Source of the DNA: Halobaculum sp. MBLA0147
GTDB taxonomy: Archaea; Halobacteriota; Halobacteria; Halobacteriales; Haloferacaceae
Assembly: GCF_041361345.1 (NCBI RefSeq)
Contig: NZ_JBGKAD010000001.1
Coordinates: forward strand, 1,736,001-1,800,000
DNA length: 64,000 bases
Direction of reading: 5' to 3'
Within the stretch, counting starts at the first letter, position 1. Each line of letters opens with the position of its first letter. Positions 8,747-16,990 of this stretch are shown here, piece after piece. The position numbers and the translations under genes are program-made. The notes under the pieces are model-generated. The model worked only from the letters and a program-made list of their open reading frames with translations. It made no database searches and was not told where the DNA came from.

Positions 8747-9714
8747 CCCGCTCCCGGCGTCGGTGTCCTCGGGGACGCCGGCGACCCCGGCGACGCACGT
8801 GTCGGGTCACTCTCCGTCACCGTCGCGTGGCGGGCCCGGAGCAGTTCCCGCCAGAAGGCGAGCGTCGTCTGGACGGTCCCGTCCGCACCCGGGTACGCCA
8901 GCGTCTCGAACGCCACCTCGTCCCCGTGGAACCGCGGCCCGAACGGCGTCCGCTCGACGCCGATCCGCGTGCTCGCGGCCGCCAGCGGCTCGGAGAACGT
9001 CGTCGGCCGCGCCCGTGTGGTGAGGACCGGCACGTCGAGCGCCCGGACCACGCGACGGAGGAGCGCGACCGCCCGGACGAACAGTCGGCGACACGCCGCC
9101 TCGGGGCGGTCGCTGGCCCGGTAGAGCGCGTCGAGTGCGGGGGCGACGACGACCGCCAGACGCTCCGTCGCCGGACCACCGAACGGACTCGTCGCGCCGT
9201 CGTCGACCCAGCGTGCGAGCTGGGCGACGAGCGTGTGGTGTTGGTGAGCGGTGAACGCACGGGCGACGTGGACGCGATCCAACACGCGGTCCGTCGGTGC
9301 GACCCGCACCAGCGTCTGCGTGGTCGCGTACCCTTGTGCGTCGATCCAGACCACGTCACCACCCTCGTCCAGCGCCGTGTCCACCGCGAGGGTGTCGAGC
9401 GCGGTGAGGACGTCCCGCCGTCGCTCGCGTGGCGTCTCCGCGTCCGGATCGAGCCGGTAGATCTCGGCGTCCAACTCGGGCAGTTCGGCCGTCGGTGGCT
9501 CCGCGTCGAGGTCGCCGACGACCGGCGAGGCGTCGGCGGTGCGTCGGTCGTCGGCGTGACTCCCGAGCAGGGTTTCGGGACTCGGGCCGAGGCGCCGCGA
9601 GTCACCACGGGTCGCCACCGGCGGGCGGTCGGTGCGTCGGCTCGCAGCACCCGTCTCGGAACGGGTGCCGTCGGTCTGTATCTGCACACGCAACCGTCTC
9701 GGCGGCGGGCACAT
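8740..9714 (-). CDS. RadA/RecA-like protein lacking a Walker A motif
   Basis: A 324-residue protein. The block VVWIDAQGYA, followed by a segment reading DRVHVARAFTAHQHHTLV, matches the RadA core (IYIDTEG... VARAFNSNHQ). The expected GExxSGKT loop before it is missing; an Arg/Glu-rich helix occupies that place. The protein is therefore a degenerate recombinase fold unlikely to hydrolyse ATP. Residues 1-75 are a variable, charged leader. The ATG at 9714 was chosen because the frame upstream is low-complexity and crosses a palindromic control region. It is the first gene of the operon with a small protein and PolB2. By analogy with bacterial ImuA-ImuB-DnaE2 it could load or regulate the polymerase; this is inference. 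Confidence 0.75.
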   Translation of the reverse strand: MCPPPRRLRVQIQTDGTRSETGAASRRTDRPPVATRGDSRRLGPSPETLLGSHADDRRTADASPVVGDLDAEPPTAELPELDAEIYRLDPDAETPRERRRDVLTALDTLAVDTALDEGGDVVWIDAQGYATTQTLVRVAPTDRVLDRVHVARAFTAHQHHTLVAQLARWVDDGATSPFGGPATERLAVVVAPALDALYRASDRPEAACRRLFVRAVALLRRVVRALDVPVLTTRARPTTFSEPLAAASTRIGVERTPFGPRFHGDEVAFETLAYPGADGTVQTTLAFWRELLRARHATVTESDPTRASPGSPASPRTPTPGAGW

Positions 9715-9803
9715 AACCGCGACCGGGCCGTCGCCGGCTTTCCGCGTAGGACCGGCCGTCGGGTGTGACCCCGACGAGCCGCCGCGTCTCGGACGCGCGG
9801 TGG

Positions 9804-9857
9804 GTTTCCGGGTCGTTTCCGGAAACGGGGGTTCTCCGGGTCGTCTCCGGAGACGAC
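9804..9857. promoter_or_regulatory. Paired palindromes upstream of the RadA-like/PolB2 operon
   Basis: Two perfect palindromes lie 28 bp centre to centre. CGTTTCCGGAAACG is at 9814-9827, and GTCGTCTCCGGAGACGAC is at 9840-9857. Each is preceded by a matching half-site (TTTCCGGG at 9805 and TTCTCCGGG at 9832), so the block is a direct repeat of a half-site plus palindrome. It lies about 90-145 bp before the RadA-like start and just past the Orc1/Cdc6 gene stop. It may be an operator. The first copy, followed by GGGGG, also recalls an origin recognition box. Confidence 0.55.
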
Positions 9858-9914
9858 GGCGCCGAGTCTCGGGGGTCCAAACGGCGACCGGAGACACACC
9901 TGCCGTGGCCCTCC

Positions 9915-10937
9915 TCACTCCGTGGTCGAGTGAGCGGGGACGGCCGCGTACGTCCGACTCGGCCCCTCGCCGCTGGCGGCCACGAGGTCGTAGTGAGTGA
10001 GCTTCTGGAGCCACGAGCGCACCGTCCGCTTGGTCCGTGGGTCCTCGACCCGCTCGCGGTAGCGGTCGTACAGCTCCTTCGGGGCGAGTTCGCCCGCCTC
10101 GACGAGGATCTCGTACACCGTGCGTTGCTGTGGACGGAGCGCGTTCAGGTTCTTCGTCCGCACGTCGCGGTGCCCCTCGGGGATCGCCGCCTCGACGTGG
10201 TCGTCCGCGAGGCGGTCGACACCCGCCCGGTCGGCGCGGCGGGCGGCACTCCGGAGGATCGACAGCGCGACACGGGCGTCGCCCCCGCCGGCGTCGGCCA
10301 TCCTGTGGAGGTGCGCGTCGGTGACGGCGTCTCTGACCAGCCCGTGTTCGACGCGCGCCGCGAGGATGTCGACCAACTCCGCGGTGTGGTAGGCGTCGAC
10401 GTGGACCGTCTCGGCGGTGTGGAGCCGCGACCGGACGCGTTCGTCGAGCCCGGCGAGCAGTTCCGCCTCGTCGTTCGTGACGAGGACGATCGAGAACGTC
10501 GGGAGACGGTAGAGGTCGTACACGAGCCGGGAGTCTTCGAGTTGGTCGGCCTCGTCGAGCGTGACGATCACCGGCGGGCCGTCGTAGGCGGCGAGTCGGT
10601 CGAGTAGTTCGTCGTGGGGGGTCGAGCGCCGCCGGACGTCGACGCTCTCGCCGAGCGCGCCGAGGATCTCGTAGGTGGCCTTGAACCGGCTGTACGACTG
10701 CCAGCAGTTGAGGTGGACCGCCGCCACGTCGCGGACCGTCTCGCGGAGGCGCGAGACGACGAACTTCGTGATCGTCGTCTTTCCGGTCCCCGACGGGCCG
10801 GTGACGAGTGCGGGTTCCGTCGGCTCCCCGTCCGTGATCGGGCGGAGCACCCGCGACAACGAGTTGACCTCGTGGTCGCGGTGGACCACGTCGTTCGGGA
10901 CGAACCCCTCCCGGAGGACGCGGGCGTCCGTGATCAT
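9915..10937 (-). CDS. orc: Orc1/Cdc6-family replication initiator AAA+ ATPase
   Basis: A 340-residue protein of normal Orc1/Cdc6 length. Walker A GPSGTGKTT is at about 48-56, Walker B reads VTLDEADQL, and the sensor region LVTNDEAELLAGLDERVRSR is typical of the family. The C-terminal 90 residues form the winged-helix DNA-binding domain that recognises origin recognition boxes. Haloarchaea carry many paralogues, so this need not be the main initiator. I found no clear cluster of origin boxes upstream (10938-11050). Palindromes downstream of its stop are noted separately. The start is the ATG at 10937. Confidence 0.93.
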   Translation of the reverse strand: MITDARVLREGFVPNDVVHRDHEVNSLSRVLRPITDGEPTEPALVTGPSGTGKTTITKFVVSRLRETVRDVAAVHLNCWQSYSRFKATYEILGALGESVDVRRRSTPHDELLDRLAAYDGPPVIVTLDEADQLEDSRLVYDLYRLPTFSIVLVTNDEAELLAGLDERVRSRLHTAETVHVDAYHTAELVDILAARVEHGLVRDAVTDAHLHRMADAGGGDARVALSILRSAARRADRAGVDRLADDHVEAAIPEGHRDVRTKNLNALRPQQRTVYEILVEAGELAPKELYDRYRERVEDPRTKRTVRSWLQKLTHYDLVAASGEGPSRTYAAVPAHSTTE

Positions 10938-11050
10938 CGTCCGATCGGTACGGCCGGAGCCTCAAAGTACCGAGCCGTACGGACGGTGGAAGTGGAATCC
11001 ACCCGACGGAGCGGGGCGGCGGGGGTCGAACCCCGCCGGCCGGGGGCGAC

Positions 11051-12001
11051 TCAGGCGGGCGTCACGGGCGTGTACCGACCGGCGACACGACCCTCGACGA
11101 CCGGGACGGCGGGGAGTTCTCGCCACCCGTCGCCGCGACGGTGGAAGACGCCTCCGAGGTGTGTCACCGCGACGAGCGAGCCGTCGACCGTCGTCATCCC
11201 GGTCACCGTCTCGTCGTCGCGGGGCAGCGGAACGTGTCGCAGCCCGTCGCCGTCGACGGCGTACAGCGCCGGGTCCGCGTCCGGGTCGTTCCACGTCGAG
11301 GAGTTCGCCAGCGCCCCGGCGGCGTACACGGTGTCGCCGACCGCGTGGACCCGCCGGAAGTACCGCTGCGGGACGTCCTCGTCGAGTCGGTCCCACGTCT
11401 CGCCGGCGTCGTCGGTGCGGTACAGTCCCGAGCCGGTGGCGGCGACGTACGCACCCGGTCCGGTGACGGACAACTCGTGGACGTCGTCGTAGACACCCTC
11501 CGTCGACCGGTACGAGCCGTCCTCGCCGACCACGACGCCGCCGACCTCGACGCCGACGGCCAGGCGGTCCCCGTCGTACACGACATCGCGGATCTGTGCG
11601 AGGTCGTCGTGTCGCGGGAGGCGCCACTCGTCGCGCGACGGCAGTTCTTGGATCGCCGTGATTTCCGTCCACGCCGGGGTGTCGGCGACCGTGCCGTCGG
11701 CGGCGACCGCGTCCGCGACGTAGACGTGTGCCGGTCGCGTCCCCGCGAACAGTCGCCCGGTGGCCGGGTCACAGCCGACCGCGTACACCTGCTCTCGCGG
11801 GACGGACAGCGCCGTCCACTCGTCGCCGTCGCCGCCGTGGTACAGGCCACTCGACGTGGCCGCGAAGACGCCCTCGACACCGTCGAACCGCCGGAGTCGG
11901 TGGACGCGCCCGACTCCGAGCCGCTTGCGAACGCGGGCGGTACGCGAGCCGCTCGCCTCCCGGACGGCGTAGACGCCGTCGTCGGTTCCGACCAACAGCA
12001 T
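11051..12001 (-). CDS. BNR-type beta-propeller protein
   Basis: A 316-residue protein made of repeated blades such as GTDDGVYAV, AATSSGLYHGGD, AATGSGLYRTDDAGETWDRL and AVTHLGGVFHRRGDGW. The Asp-box pattern (S/T-x-D-x-G-x-T-W) marks the BNR/sialidase-like or photosystem-stability-factor-like propellers common in haloarchaea. There is no signal peptide or membrane helix, so it is probably cytoplasmic. The ATG at 12001 opens directly into the first blade. It is transcribed toward the orc gene, with a GC-rich hairpin (11018-11037) between them. The ligand is unknown. Confidence 0.8.
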   Translation of the reverse strand: MLLVGTDDGVYAVREASGSRTARVRKRLGVGRVHRLRRFDGVEGVFAATSSGLYHGGDGDEWTALSVPREQVYAVGCDPATGRLFAGTRPAHVYVADAVAADGTVADTPAWTEITAIQELPSRDEWRLPRHDDLAQIRDVVYDGDRLAVGVEVGGVVVGEDGSYRSTEGVYDDVHELSVTGPGAYVAATGSGLYRTDDAGETWDRLDEDVPQRYFRRVHAVGDTVYAAGALANSSTWNDPDADPALYAVDGDGLRHVPLPRDDETVTGMTTVDGSLVAVTHLGGVFHRRGDGWRELPAVPVVEGRVAGRYTPVTPA

Positions 12002-12219
12002 ACGTCGAGGGAGCCGCCGGAACGGCTTAAGCGACAGCGAGAGCGCGTTTGTGTTTCGACGCCGACAGGAACGTGGACGGTGGACGCGCCGTCGCGTGGA
12101 GCCGAGTGGGGGCGAGTCGGGCGCTCCTCGGTCACGGGTCGAGCGCGAGTCGGGAACGAGTCGCTGGCGGGAGCGGCGACCGCCGAAACGCTCAACAGAG
12201 TCCGTCCGAACGTGGGTGC

Positions 12220-12741
12220 GTGGATCTAGCGGACGACCCAGTCTGGACGGAGCGGTTCGAGCGGGCACGCGAGTACGTGGAGACACACACGGACCCGCTG
12301 GACGTGTTCCACATCGGGAGTACGGCGATCCCCGACCTGGCGGGGAAGCCGGAACTCGACGTGTTGGGCGTGTACGAGGACGTCGACGCGGTGCGGGCGG
12401 CGGGTGACGCACTCGTCGCCGGCGGCGACGAGTGGGAGCGGACCGACGCCGACGACGTGGTGGTCGTCTACCGGCGCGATCCGCCGGCGGGCGAGTTCCT
12501 GCGACTCCACACGGTCGCCGACGACGCCGTGCGCCAGCAGCTCGCCGTCCGCGAGTACCTCCGAGCGGACGCGGACGCACGCCGACGGTACGAGCGCGTC
12601 AAGCGGTCGGCCGCCGACGAACACGACGAGTTCGAGTCGTACCAGTCGGCGAAGCGGGCGACCGTCGAGACGCTGCTCGCGGAGGCACGCGAGGCGGGCC
12701 ACTTCGAACGGCTGCCGGCGAGCGTCCGGCGGGACGGGTGA
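12220..12741 (+). CDS. GrpB/UPF0157 family nucleotidyltransferase-like protein
   Basis: A 173-residue protein with the GrpB hallmark HIGSTAIPDLAGKPELDVLG near residues 30-49, where the GS and paired acidic residues resemble a nucleotidyltransferase active site. The C-terminal half is helical (YERVKRSAADEHDEFESYQ). Members are linked to dephospho-CoA kinase or act as minimal nucleotidyltransferases, but the substrate is not established. I chose GTG at 12220 because the upstream frame lacks conservation and the family begins about here. It is followed by a VapB antitoxin gene on the same strand. Confidence 0.85.
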   Translation: MDLADDPVWTERFERAREYVETHTDPLDVFHIGSTAIPDLAGKPELDVLGVYEDVDAVRAAGDALVAGGDEWERTDADDVVVVYRRDPPAGEFLRLHTVADDAVRQQLAVREYLRADADARRRYERVKRSAADEHDEFESYQSAKRATVETLLAEAREAGHFERLPASVRRDG

Positions 12742-12797
12742 CGGCCGTCACCCTCGGTCCCGTAACACTGAATCGGGTTGTGGAAGGACGTGTACAC

Positions 12798-13049
12798 ATG
12801 GCGACGAAGTCCGTTCGGATCGACGAGGACCTCTACCGGCGGATCGAGGCCTACAAGCGGGACGACGAGACGTTCTCGGAGGCCATCGACCGGCTCATCG
12901 ACGGGTGGTCGCTCCTCGACCTCGCCGACACACTCGATCCGGCGGAGGCAGACGCCCACCGGGAGGCCATCGAGGCTTCGGAGGCGGCGGGAGCCGAGGC
13001 CGTCGAGGAACGTCTCGAACGGCACTCGGTCTCGGATGACGGAGGGTGA
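12798..13049 (+). CDS. vapB: VapB-type antitoxin
   Basis: An 83-residue protein starting MATKSVRIDEDLYRRIEAYK, a short ribbon-helix-helix DNA-binding segment typical of haloarchaeal VapB antitoxins. The centre (FSEAIDRLIDG) continues the motif. The C-terminus is Ala/Glu-rich, as in toxin-binding tails. Antitoxins of this family neutralise a PIN-domain RNase and autoregulate the operon. Here the overlapping downstream frame is only a remnant of the toxin, so the antitoxin looks orphaned. The ATG at 12798 follows a plausible promoter region within 60 bp of the GrpB gene. Confidence 0.85.
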   Translation: MATKSVRIDEDLYRRIEAYKRDDETFSEAIDRLIDGWSLLDLADTLDPAEADAHREAIEASEAAGAEAVEERLERHSVSDDGG

Positions 13050-13212
13050 ACACGTCGCCAGTGAGGCGAAGCCTGCACTCGGGTTCGCCGACTCCGTCGT
13101 CGCCGCGACTGCACTGGTCGTCGACGAACCCGTGGTCACCGACGACACGAGCGACTTCGGGACCGTCGACGGACTCGACGTCGTGAACACGGCGACATCA
13201 TCGGACGATTGA
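13036..13212 (+). pseudogene. vapC: Truncated VapC (PIN-domain) toxin remnant
   Basis: Only 58 codons remain, overlapping the vapB stop by 14 bp. The frame reads FADSVVAATALVVDEPVVTD and then TSDFGTVDGLDVV, matching the C-terminal third of PIN domains (DALIAATA... LVTRD... DF... GL). The N-terminal half with the first catalytic aspartates is absent, although full-length VapC is about 130 residues. The gene position and strand are those expected for a toxin after vapB. It is unlikely to be an active RNase. An internal deletion is the simplest explanation. Confidence 0.65.
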
Positions 13213-13241
13213 GTGGCTCGCGTCCGCCGTGACGCACCGAC

Positions 13242-13841
13242 TCACCACTCGCCGAGTCGCGCCTGCCCACTCCCGTCGCCGTCACCCTCGCCCGCGAGCG
13301 TCGCCGCCTGCTGGATCGTCGACTCGAAGGTGTCCTGCTGGCTGCGGTCGTACAGCGTCGCGGCCGGGTGGACACAGACGAGTACGCGGTGACTCGTCTC
13401 GCCGAGGCGCGCGTCGTACACCTCGCCGGCCTCGTCGGTGACCGCTACGGACCGCTCCAGGAGGTTCTCGGCGGGCACCTTCCCCAGGGCGACGACGATC
13501 TCGGGGTCGATCGCCGCCAGTTCGGCGGCGAGGTAGCCGCGGCAGTTCTCGCGCTCGTCGACGTGTGGGTCGCGGTTCTCCGGCGGGCGACACCGGACGC
13601 TGTTCGTGATCCGTACGTCCGCCCGCGCGAGTCCGGCGTCGCGTAAGGCGTCGTCCAACACCGTCCCCGAGCGGCCGACGAACGGCTCGCCGCCCTCGTC
13701 CTCGTCTGCGCCCGGCGCCTCCCCGACGAAGACGATCTCGGCGTCCGCCGGCCCGACGCCGTTCACGATCCGCGACCGGGAGTCGACGAGTCGCGGACAC
13801 CGCTCGCAGTCGGTCACGCACAGCCCCTCGTCCAGTTCCAT
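13242..13841 (-). CDS. Family 4 uracil-DNA glycosylase
   Basis: A 199-residue enzyme that excises uracil from DNA in base-excision repair. The N-terminal cysteines (CVTDCERCPRL) and later cysteines fit the [4Fe-4S] cluster of family 4. The motif GEAPGADEDEGGEPFVG (near 40-56) holds the catalytic and uracil-binding loop. TNSVRCRPPENR and VCVHPAA supply the remaining conserved elements, the last being the HPAA loop. The ATG at 13841 starts just before the cysteine motif, as in homologues. It ends 29 bp from the VapC remnant, convergent with it. Confidence 0.93.
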   Translation of the reverse strand: MELDEGLCVTDCERCPRLVDSRSRIVNGVGPADAEIVFVGEAPGADEDEGGEPFVGRSGTVLDDALRDAGLARADVRITNSVRCRPPENRDPHVDERENCRGYLAAELAAIDPEIVVALGKVPAENLLERSVAVTDEAGEVYDARLGETSHRVLVCVHPAATLYDRSQQDTFESTIQQAATLAGEGDGDGSGQARLGEW

Positions 13842-13958
13842 ACGACCCCCTGGGACGCCGCCACCAAAGACACCTCGCCTCGCGAGGGCGGCGGGCACGC
13901 CACGTCACCGAGTCGCTCGGTCACTCCGTCACGTGCTCGCACCGGACCCATCACTCAC

Positions 13959-14567
13959 TCACTCGTCGTCGCCGCCGTACGTACGACCGGCACGCGCCGC
14001 GAGCCGCGCCACCCGCAGCGGTTCCGGCCGTCCGCTCCCCGCGGGCGTGTACGCTCGGACGACCGCGGCGGCCGTCTCGTGGTCACACCCGACGGCGCGC
14101 ACCCAGACCGCGTCGGCGGCGTCTGCGGAGCCCTCGCCCGTGCCGGTCTCCGCCGCGTCGGCGTCGAGGACGACGCGCCGCCGCGGAGGTTGGCGCTCGT
14201 AGATCGCGCGTCGCTCGGCGAGCGCGTCCCCGTCGAACTGCTCGCGGAGCGCGGGGTCGAGCCCCGGACTCGCCTCGAAGGACACCGACAGGACGGGACA
14301 GTCGGCACGCTCGTGGAGTCGGTGGAGATCCAGCAGGTTGAACCACGCCGGAGCGAGCCCGGCACACAGGACGTACTGGACGTCCGGTCTATCGGCGACG
14401 ACGGACAACGACGCGACGGTCGCGGTCGCGTCGGTGCCGCCGACGGTACACTCACCGAAGGCAAGTCCGTCGAGGACGCGGTCGGCGCGTACGACCGCAC
14501 CACAGACGGTCGCCGTCGTCTCCCCGTCCGAGACGGCGATTCCCGCCGCCCGCGTCCCGGATCGCAC
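13959..14567 (-). CDS. DUF99 (COG1628) endonuclease V-like protein
   Basis: A 202-residue protein. The block GECTVGGTDAT and the stretch VQYVLCAGLAPAWFNLLDL match DUF99, an archaeal family with an endonuclease V/RNase H-like fold. Activity of the family is not established. The C-terminal third carries an Ala/Asp-rich linker. The start is GTG at 14567, nine bp after the stop of a DUF5786-type gene, so the two are co-transcribed. It ends 117 bp before the glycosylase gene start, also minus strand, so a loose repair neighbourhood is possible. Confidence 0.85.
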   Translation of the reverse strand: MRSGTRAAGIAVSDGETTATVCGAVVRADRVLDGLAFGECTVGGTDATATVASLSVVADRPDVQYVLCAGLAPAWFNLLDLHRLHERADCPVLSVSFEASPGLDPALREQFDGDALAERRAIYERQPPRRRVVLDADAAETGTGEGSADAADAVWVRAVGCDHETAAAVVRAYTPAGSGRPEPLRVARLAARAGRTYGGDDE

Positions 14568-14576
14568 CGCTCGTGG

Positions 14577-14753
14577 CTACTCGTCTTTGATGTCCTGGAG
14601 CTTGTCCAGGAGTTCGTCGTTCGACGCCCCGATCTCGAACTCGACGTCCCCCTCGTGTGCGGCCGCACCCGCGTCGACCGTGTCCTCGTCGGCGATGTCC
14701 GAATCGAGTTCCTGGTTCTCCTGTTCGGACTCGTCGTAGCTGCCGAATCCCAT
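14577..14753 (-). CDS. DUF5786-type small acidic protein
   Basis: A 58-residue protein beginning MGFGSYDESEQENQ and ending in a short helix (ELLDKLQDIKDE). The strongly conserved start is what I recall for the haloarchaeal DUF5786 family. It has no membrane segment and no metal-binding cysteines. The function is unknown. It sits directly upstream of DUF99 with a nine-base gap and is first in the operon. Confidence 0.75.
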   Translation of the reverse strand: MGFGSYDESEQENQELDSDIADEDTVDAGAAAHEGDVEFEIGASNDELLDKLQDIKDE

Positions 14754-14978
14754 ACATCACGGTCTTACCGACTCTCGGCAAAAAGCGCACGGGTGGGCAC
14801 CACCCCACACACGCGAGTGGACAGTTCTGTGCGCCGTCGCCGGATACGTGTCCGGTTTCGGTGTTCAGTCCCGACCGAACGGACAGTTCTGTCCGCTCAC
14901 GACGGGTCGGACGGTCGGTCGCTGCACGTGCGAACGGGTCGGTCGTCTGCGGTCGCGGGTGGCTCCTCGTCGGCGCAC

Positions 14979-16379
14979 TCAGTCGTCCGCCGTCGCCGAC
15001 GACTCCTCGCCGGTCGCGTCGGCGTCGGCCACGAGCGGCGTCCCGTCGGCACGCGGGCCGAGTCGCGGGCCGTGTGGACCGTCGTCGGGGTCGATCTCGC
15101 GCCGTTGGCGGTAGTCCGTCGAGCGCTCCACCGGGCGCCGGCCGACGCTGGTGATCAACTCGACGTAGTCGTCGAACGACCGGAACTCCCCGTAGTCGCC
15201 GCCCGCTCGCTTCGTGATCTCCTCCGAGAGGATCGTCCCCATGAAGTCGTTCGCGCCGCAGGCGAGCGTCTCCAGCGCCTTCTCGTCGCCGTACTTCACC
15301 CAGGAGGTCTGGACGTTCTCGACGTTGTCCAGGAACAGCCGCGAGACGGCGATCAGCAGTTTGTCCTCGGCGTCGCTCGCGCCACCGGTCACGACCCCCT
15401 GCTCGTACAGCGGCGTCCGTTCGTGGACGAACGACAGCGGGACGAACTCCGTGATCCCGCCGGTGCGATCCTGGAGGTCTCGGACCCGCTCCAGGTGGAG
15501 CGCACGGTGACGCTCGTTGTCGACGTGACCGTACATGATCGTCGCCGTCACGTCCAGGCCCGCCTCGACGGCGGCTTCCATCGCGTCGAGCCACCCGTCG
15601 GTGTCGATCTTCCCCGGACAGATCACGTCGCGCACCTCGTCGACGAGGATCTCCGCGGCGGTGCCGGGCGCGGAGTCGAGGCCCGCGTCGGCGAGGCGGT
15701 CGTACACCTCGCGGTACGACCAGTCCGTGCCGCGGCGGGCGTGGTACGCCTCTTCGGGCGTCATCGAGTGGACGTGAACCCCGTCGACGGACATCGCGTC
15801 GATCTGTTCGACGTACGTCCCCGGGTCCGTCTCGTACCGGTCCGGCGGCTTGTAGTTCACCTCGCGGGCGGGGTGGTCGTAGCTCCGGAGGATCTCGTGG
15901 TGGTCCGCGTCGAGCGCGAACGCCGGGTGGAGGCCCGAGACGGAGCACACTTCGTACACGCCCATCGCGACGGCGTCTCGGACGATCTCGCGGGACTCGG
16001 CCGGCGTCTTCGTGAACCCCGGGTGAGACACGTCGCTGTCGCGTTCGAAGTTGCTGGCGGTGTCCTTGAAGTTGCAGAACAGACAGCCGGTGTTGCAGGC
16101 GGTGGTGACGTTGTTGTTGAGGTTGGCGACGAACGTCACGGCGTCGCCGACCACCTCGCGCCGGCGGTGGTCGGCGGCCGTGAGCACCGCCTCCATCCGC
16201 TCGCGGTCGATCCCCGCGGTGTCCGTGCCGGTCGTCAGCAGTTCCGTCGCGTCGTCGACGTCGAGGCGCACGCCGTCCCGGGCCTTCGCCAGTGCGTTCT
16301 CGAACGACTGGTCGGTCTCCGGGGTGTGCCGGAAGCCGAGGTCGTCCGCGTCGAGGTCCGCTGCGGACGGTCGATCCAT
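14979..16379 (-). CDS. cofH: CofH, subunit 2 of FO (deazaflavin) synthase
   Basis: A 466-residue radical-SAM enzyme. The cluster motif CNTGCLFC (C-x3-C-x2-C, near 99) is followed by NFKDTASNFERD, typical of CofH, which joins tyrosine to a ribityl-uracil precursor on the way to coenzyme F420. MYGHVDN and the region TEFVPLSFVHERTPLY also match. The last 60 residues are an acidic extension. CofG is not in the window, so the two FO synthase halves are encoded apart. The ATG at 16379 precedes the conserved HTPETD region by about 18 residues. Confidence 0.94.
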   Translation of the reverse strand: MDRPSAADLDADDLGFRHTPETDQSFENALAKARDGVRLDVDDATELLTTGTDTAGIDRERMEAVLTAADHRRREVVGDAVTFVANLNNNVTTACNTGCLFCNFKDTASNFERDSDVSHPGFTKTPAESREIVRDAVAMGVYEVCSVSGLHPAFALDADHHEILRSYDHPAREVNYKPPDRYETDPGTYVEQIDAMSVDGVHVHSMTPEEAYHARRGTDWSYREVYDRLADAGLDSAPGTAAEILVDEVRDVICPGKIDTDGWLDAMEAAVEAGLDVTATIMYGHVDNERHRALHLERVRDLQDRTGGITEFVPLSFVHERTPLYEQGVVTGGASDAEDKLLIAVSRLFLDNVENVQTSWVKYGDEKALETLACGANDFMGTILSEEITKRAGGDYGEFRSFDDYVELITSVGRRPVERSTDYRQRREIDPDDGPHGPRLGPRADGTPLVADADATGEESSATADD

Positions 16380-16498
16380 ACCCGCACCTGCCGCGCGAGC
16401 GTGAAAAACGGGTCGGTGACGGCAGTCGCAGGTGGTGTGGCGGGTCGGCCCCGCCATCGTAGGAGGCGCCCGGCGGTGTCCGTCGCGAGCCGCCGCCG

Positions 16499-16990
16499 TC
16501 ACCGCAGCGCGGCCGCGACGCCGACGGCCCCAGCGACGAGGAAGAAGACGGCGACGACGGGTTGCCCGCCGGTCGCGCCGGTGTAGACGCCGAACCCGAC
16601 CGTCGAGACGGCGACCCCGACGCCGAGGGTCGCGAGCGCGTGGACGGCGACGTTGCGCGTCGCGTCCGTGTCCCCGGAGAGCTGTTCGCCCAGTCCCAGT
16701 GCGTGCTCGCCGAAGTCCCAGAGGGCGACCGCGCCGACGGCACCGAGCAACAGCGGGAGCGGCGTCCCACCGGTCGCGCCGCCGACGACCACGCCCGCAC
16801 CGGCGAGCACGGCACCCCACCCGACAGTCCGTCGACTCGGCCGGAGGAGGCCGGCGAGCGCGAGGAGCGTGCCGAGTGCGGCGACGCCCGCGCCGGCCGG
16901 CGACGCCACGACCAGCGCCACCGTCGCGAGCGTGCCGGCGGCGGCGGTCGCCGCGACGCCCGCGACCGGCGGCGAGTGGTCGACGTTCAC
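16499..16990 (-). CDS. Multi-TM membrane protein of the DUF58 cluster (DUF7519-like)
   Basis: A 163-residue, strongly hydrophobic protein with about five membrane helices separated by short Gly/Thr-rich loops and one amphipathic loop (WDFGEHALGLGEQLSG). Starts at GTG 16990, which overlaps the DUF58 stop as GTGA, so translation is coupled. It is the last gene of a DUF4129, DUF7269-like, DUF58 series; in haloarchaea a membrane protein of this type normally closes such clusters. No catalytic motif is visible. Confidence 0.75.
   Translation of the reverse strand: MNVDHSPPVAGVAATAAAGTLATVALVVASPAGAGVAALGTLLALAGLLRPSRRTVGWGAVLAGAGVVVGGATGGTPLPLLLGAVGAVALWDFGEHALGLGEQLSGDTDATRNVAVHALATLGVGVAVSTVGFGVYTGATGGQPVVAVFFLVAGAVGVAAALR

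Noticed and set aside
11018-11037. GGCGGGG-GTCGAA-CCCCGCC stem-loop resembling a tRNA T-arm
   Set aside because: No D-arm, anticodon arm with T33, or matching acceptor could be built upstream. It is more likely a plain GC hairpin between two genes.
10938-11050. Possible replication origin upstream of the orc gene
   Set aside because: No AT-rich unwinding stretch and no set of inverted origin boxes. A single GTGGAA/TTCCAC-like pair is not enough.
14819-14892. Repeated 12-mer GGACAGTTCTGT at 14819 and 14881
   Set aside because: Only two copies without symmetry or relation to a promoter; could be chance in a 225-bp gap.
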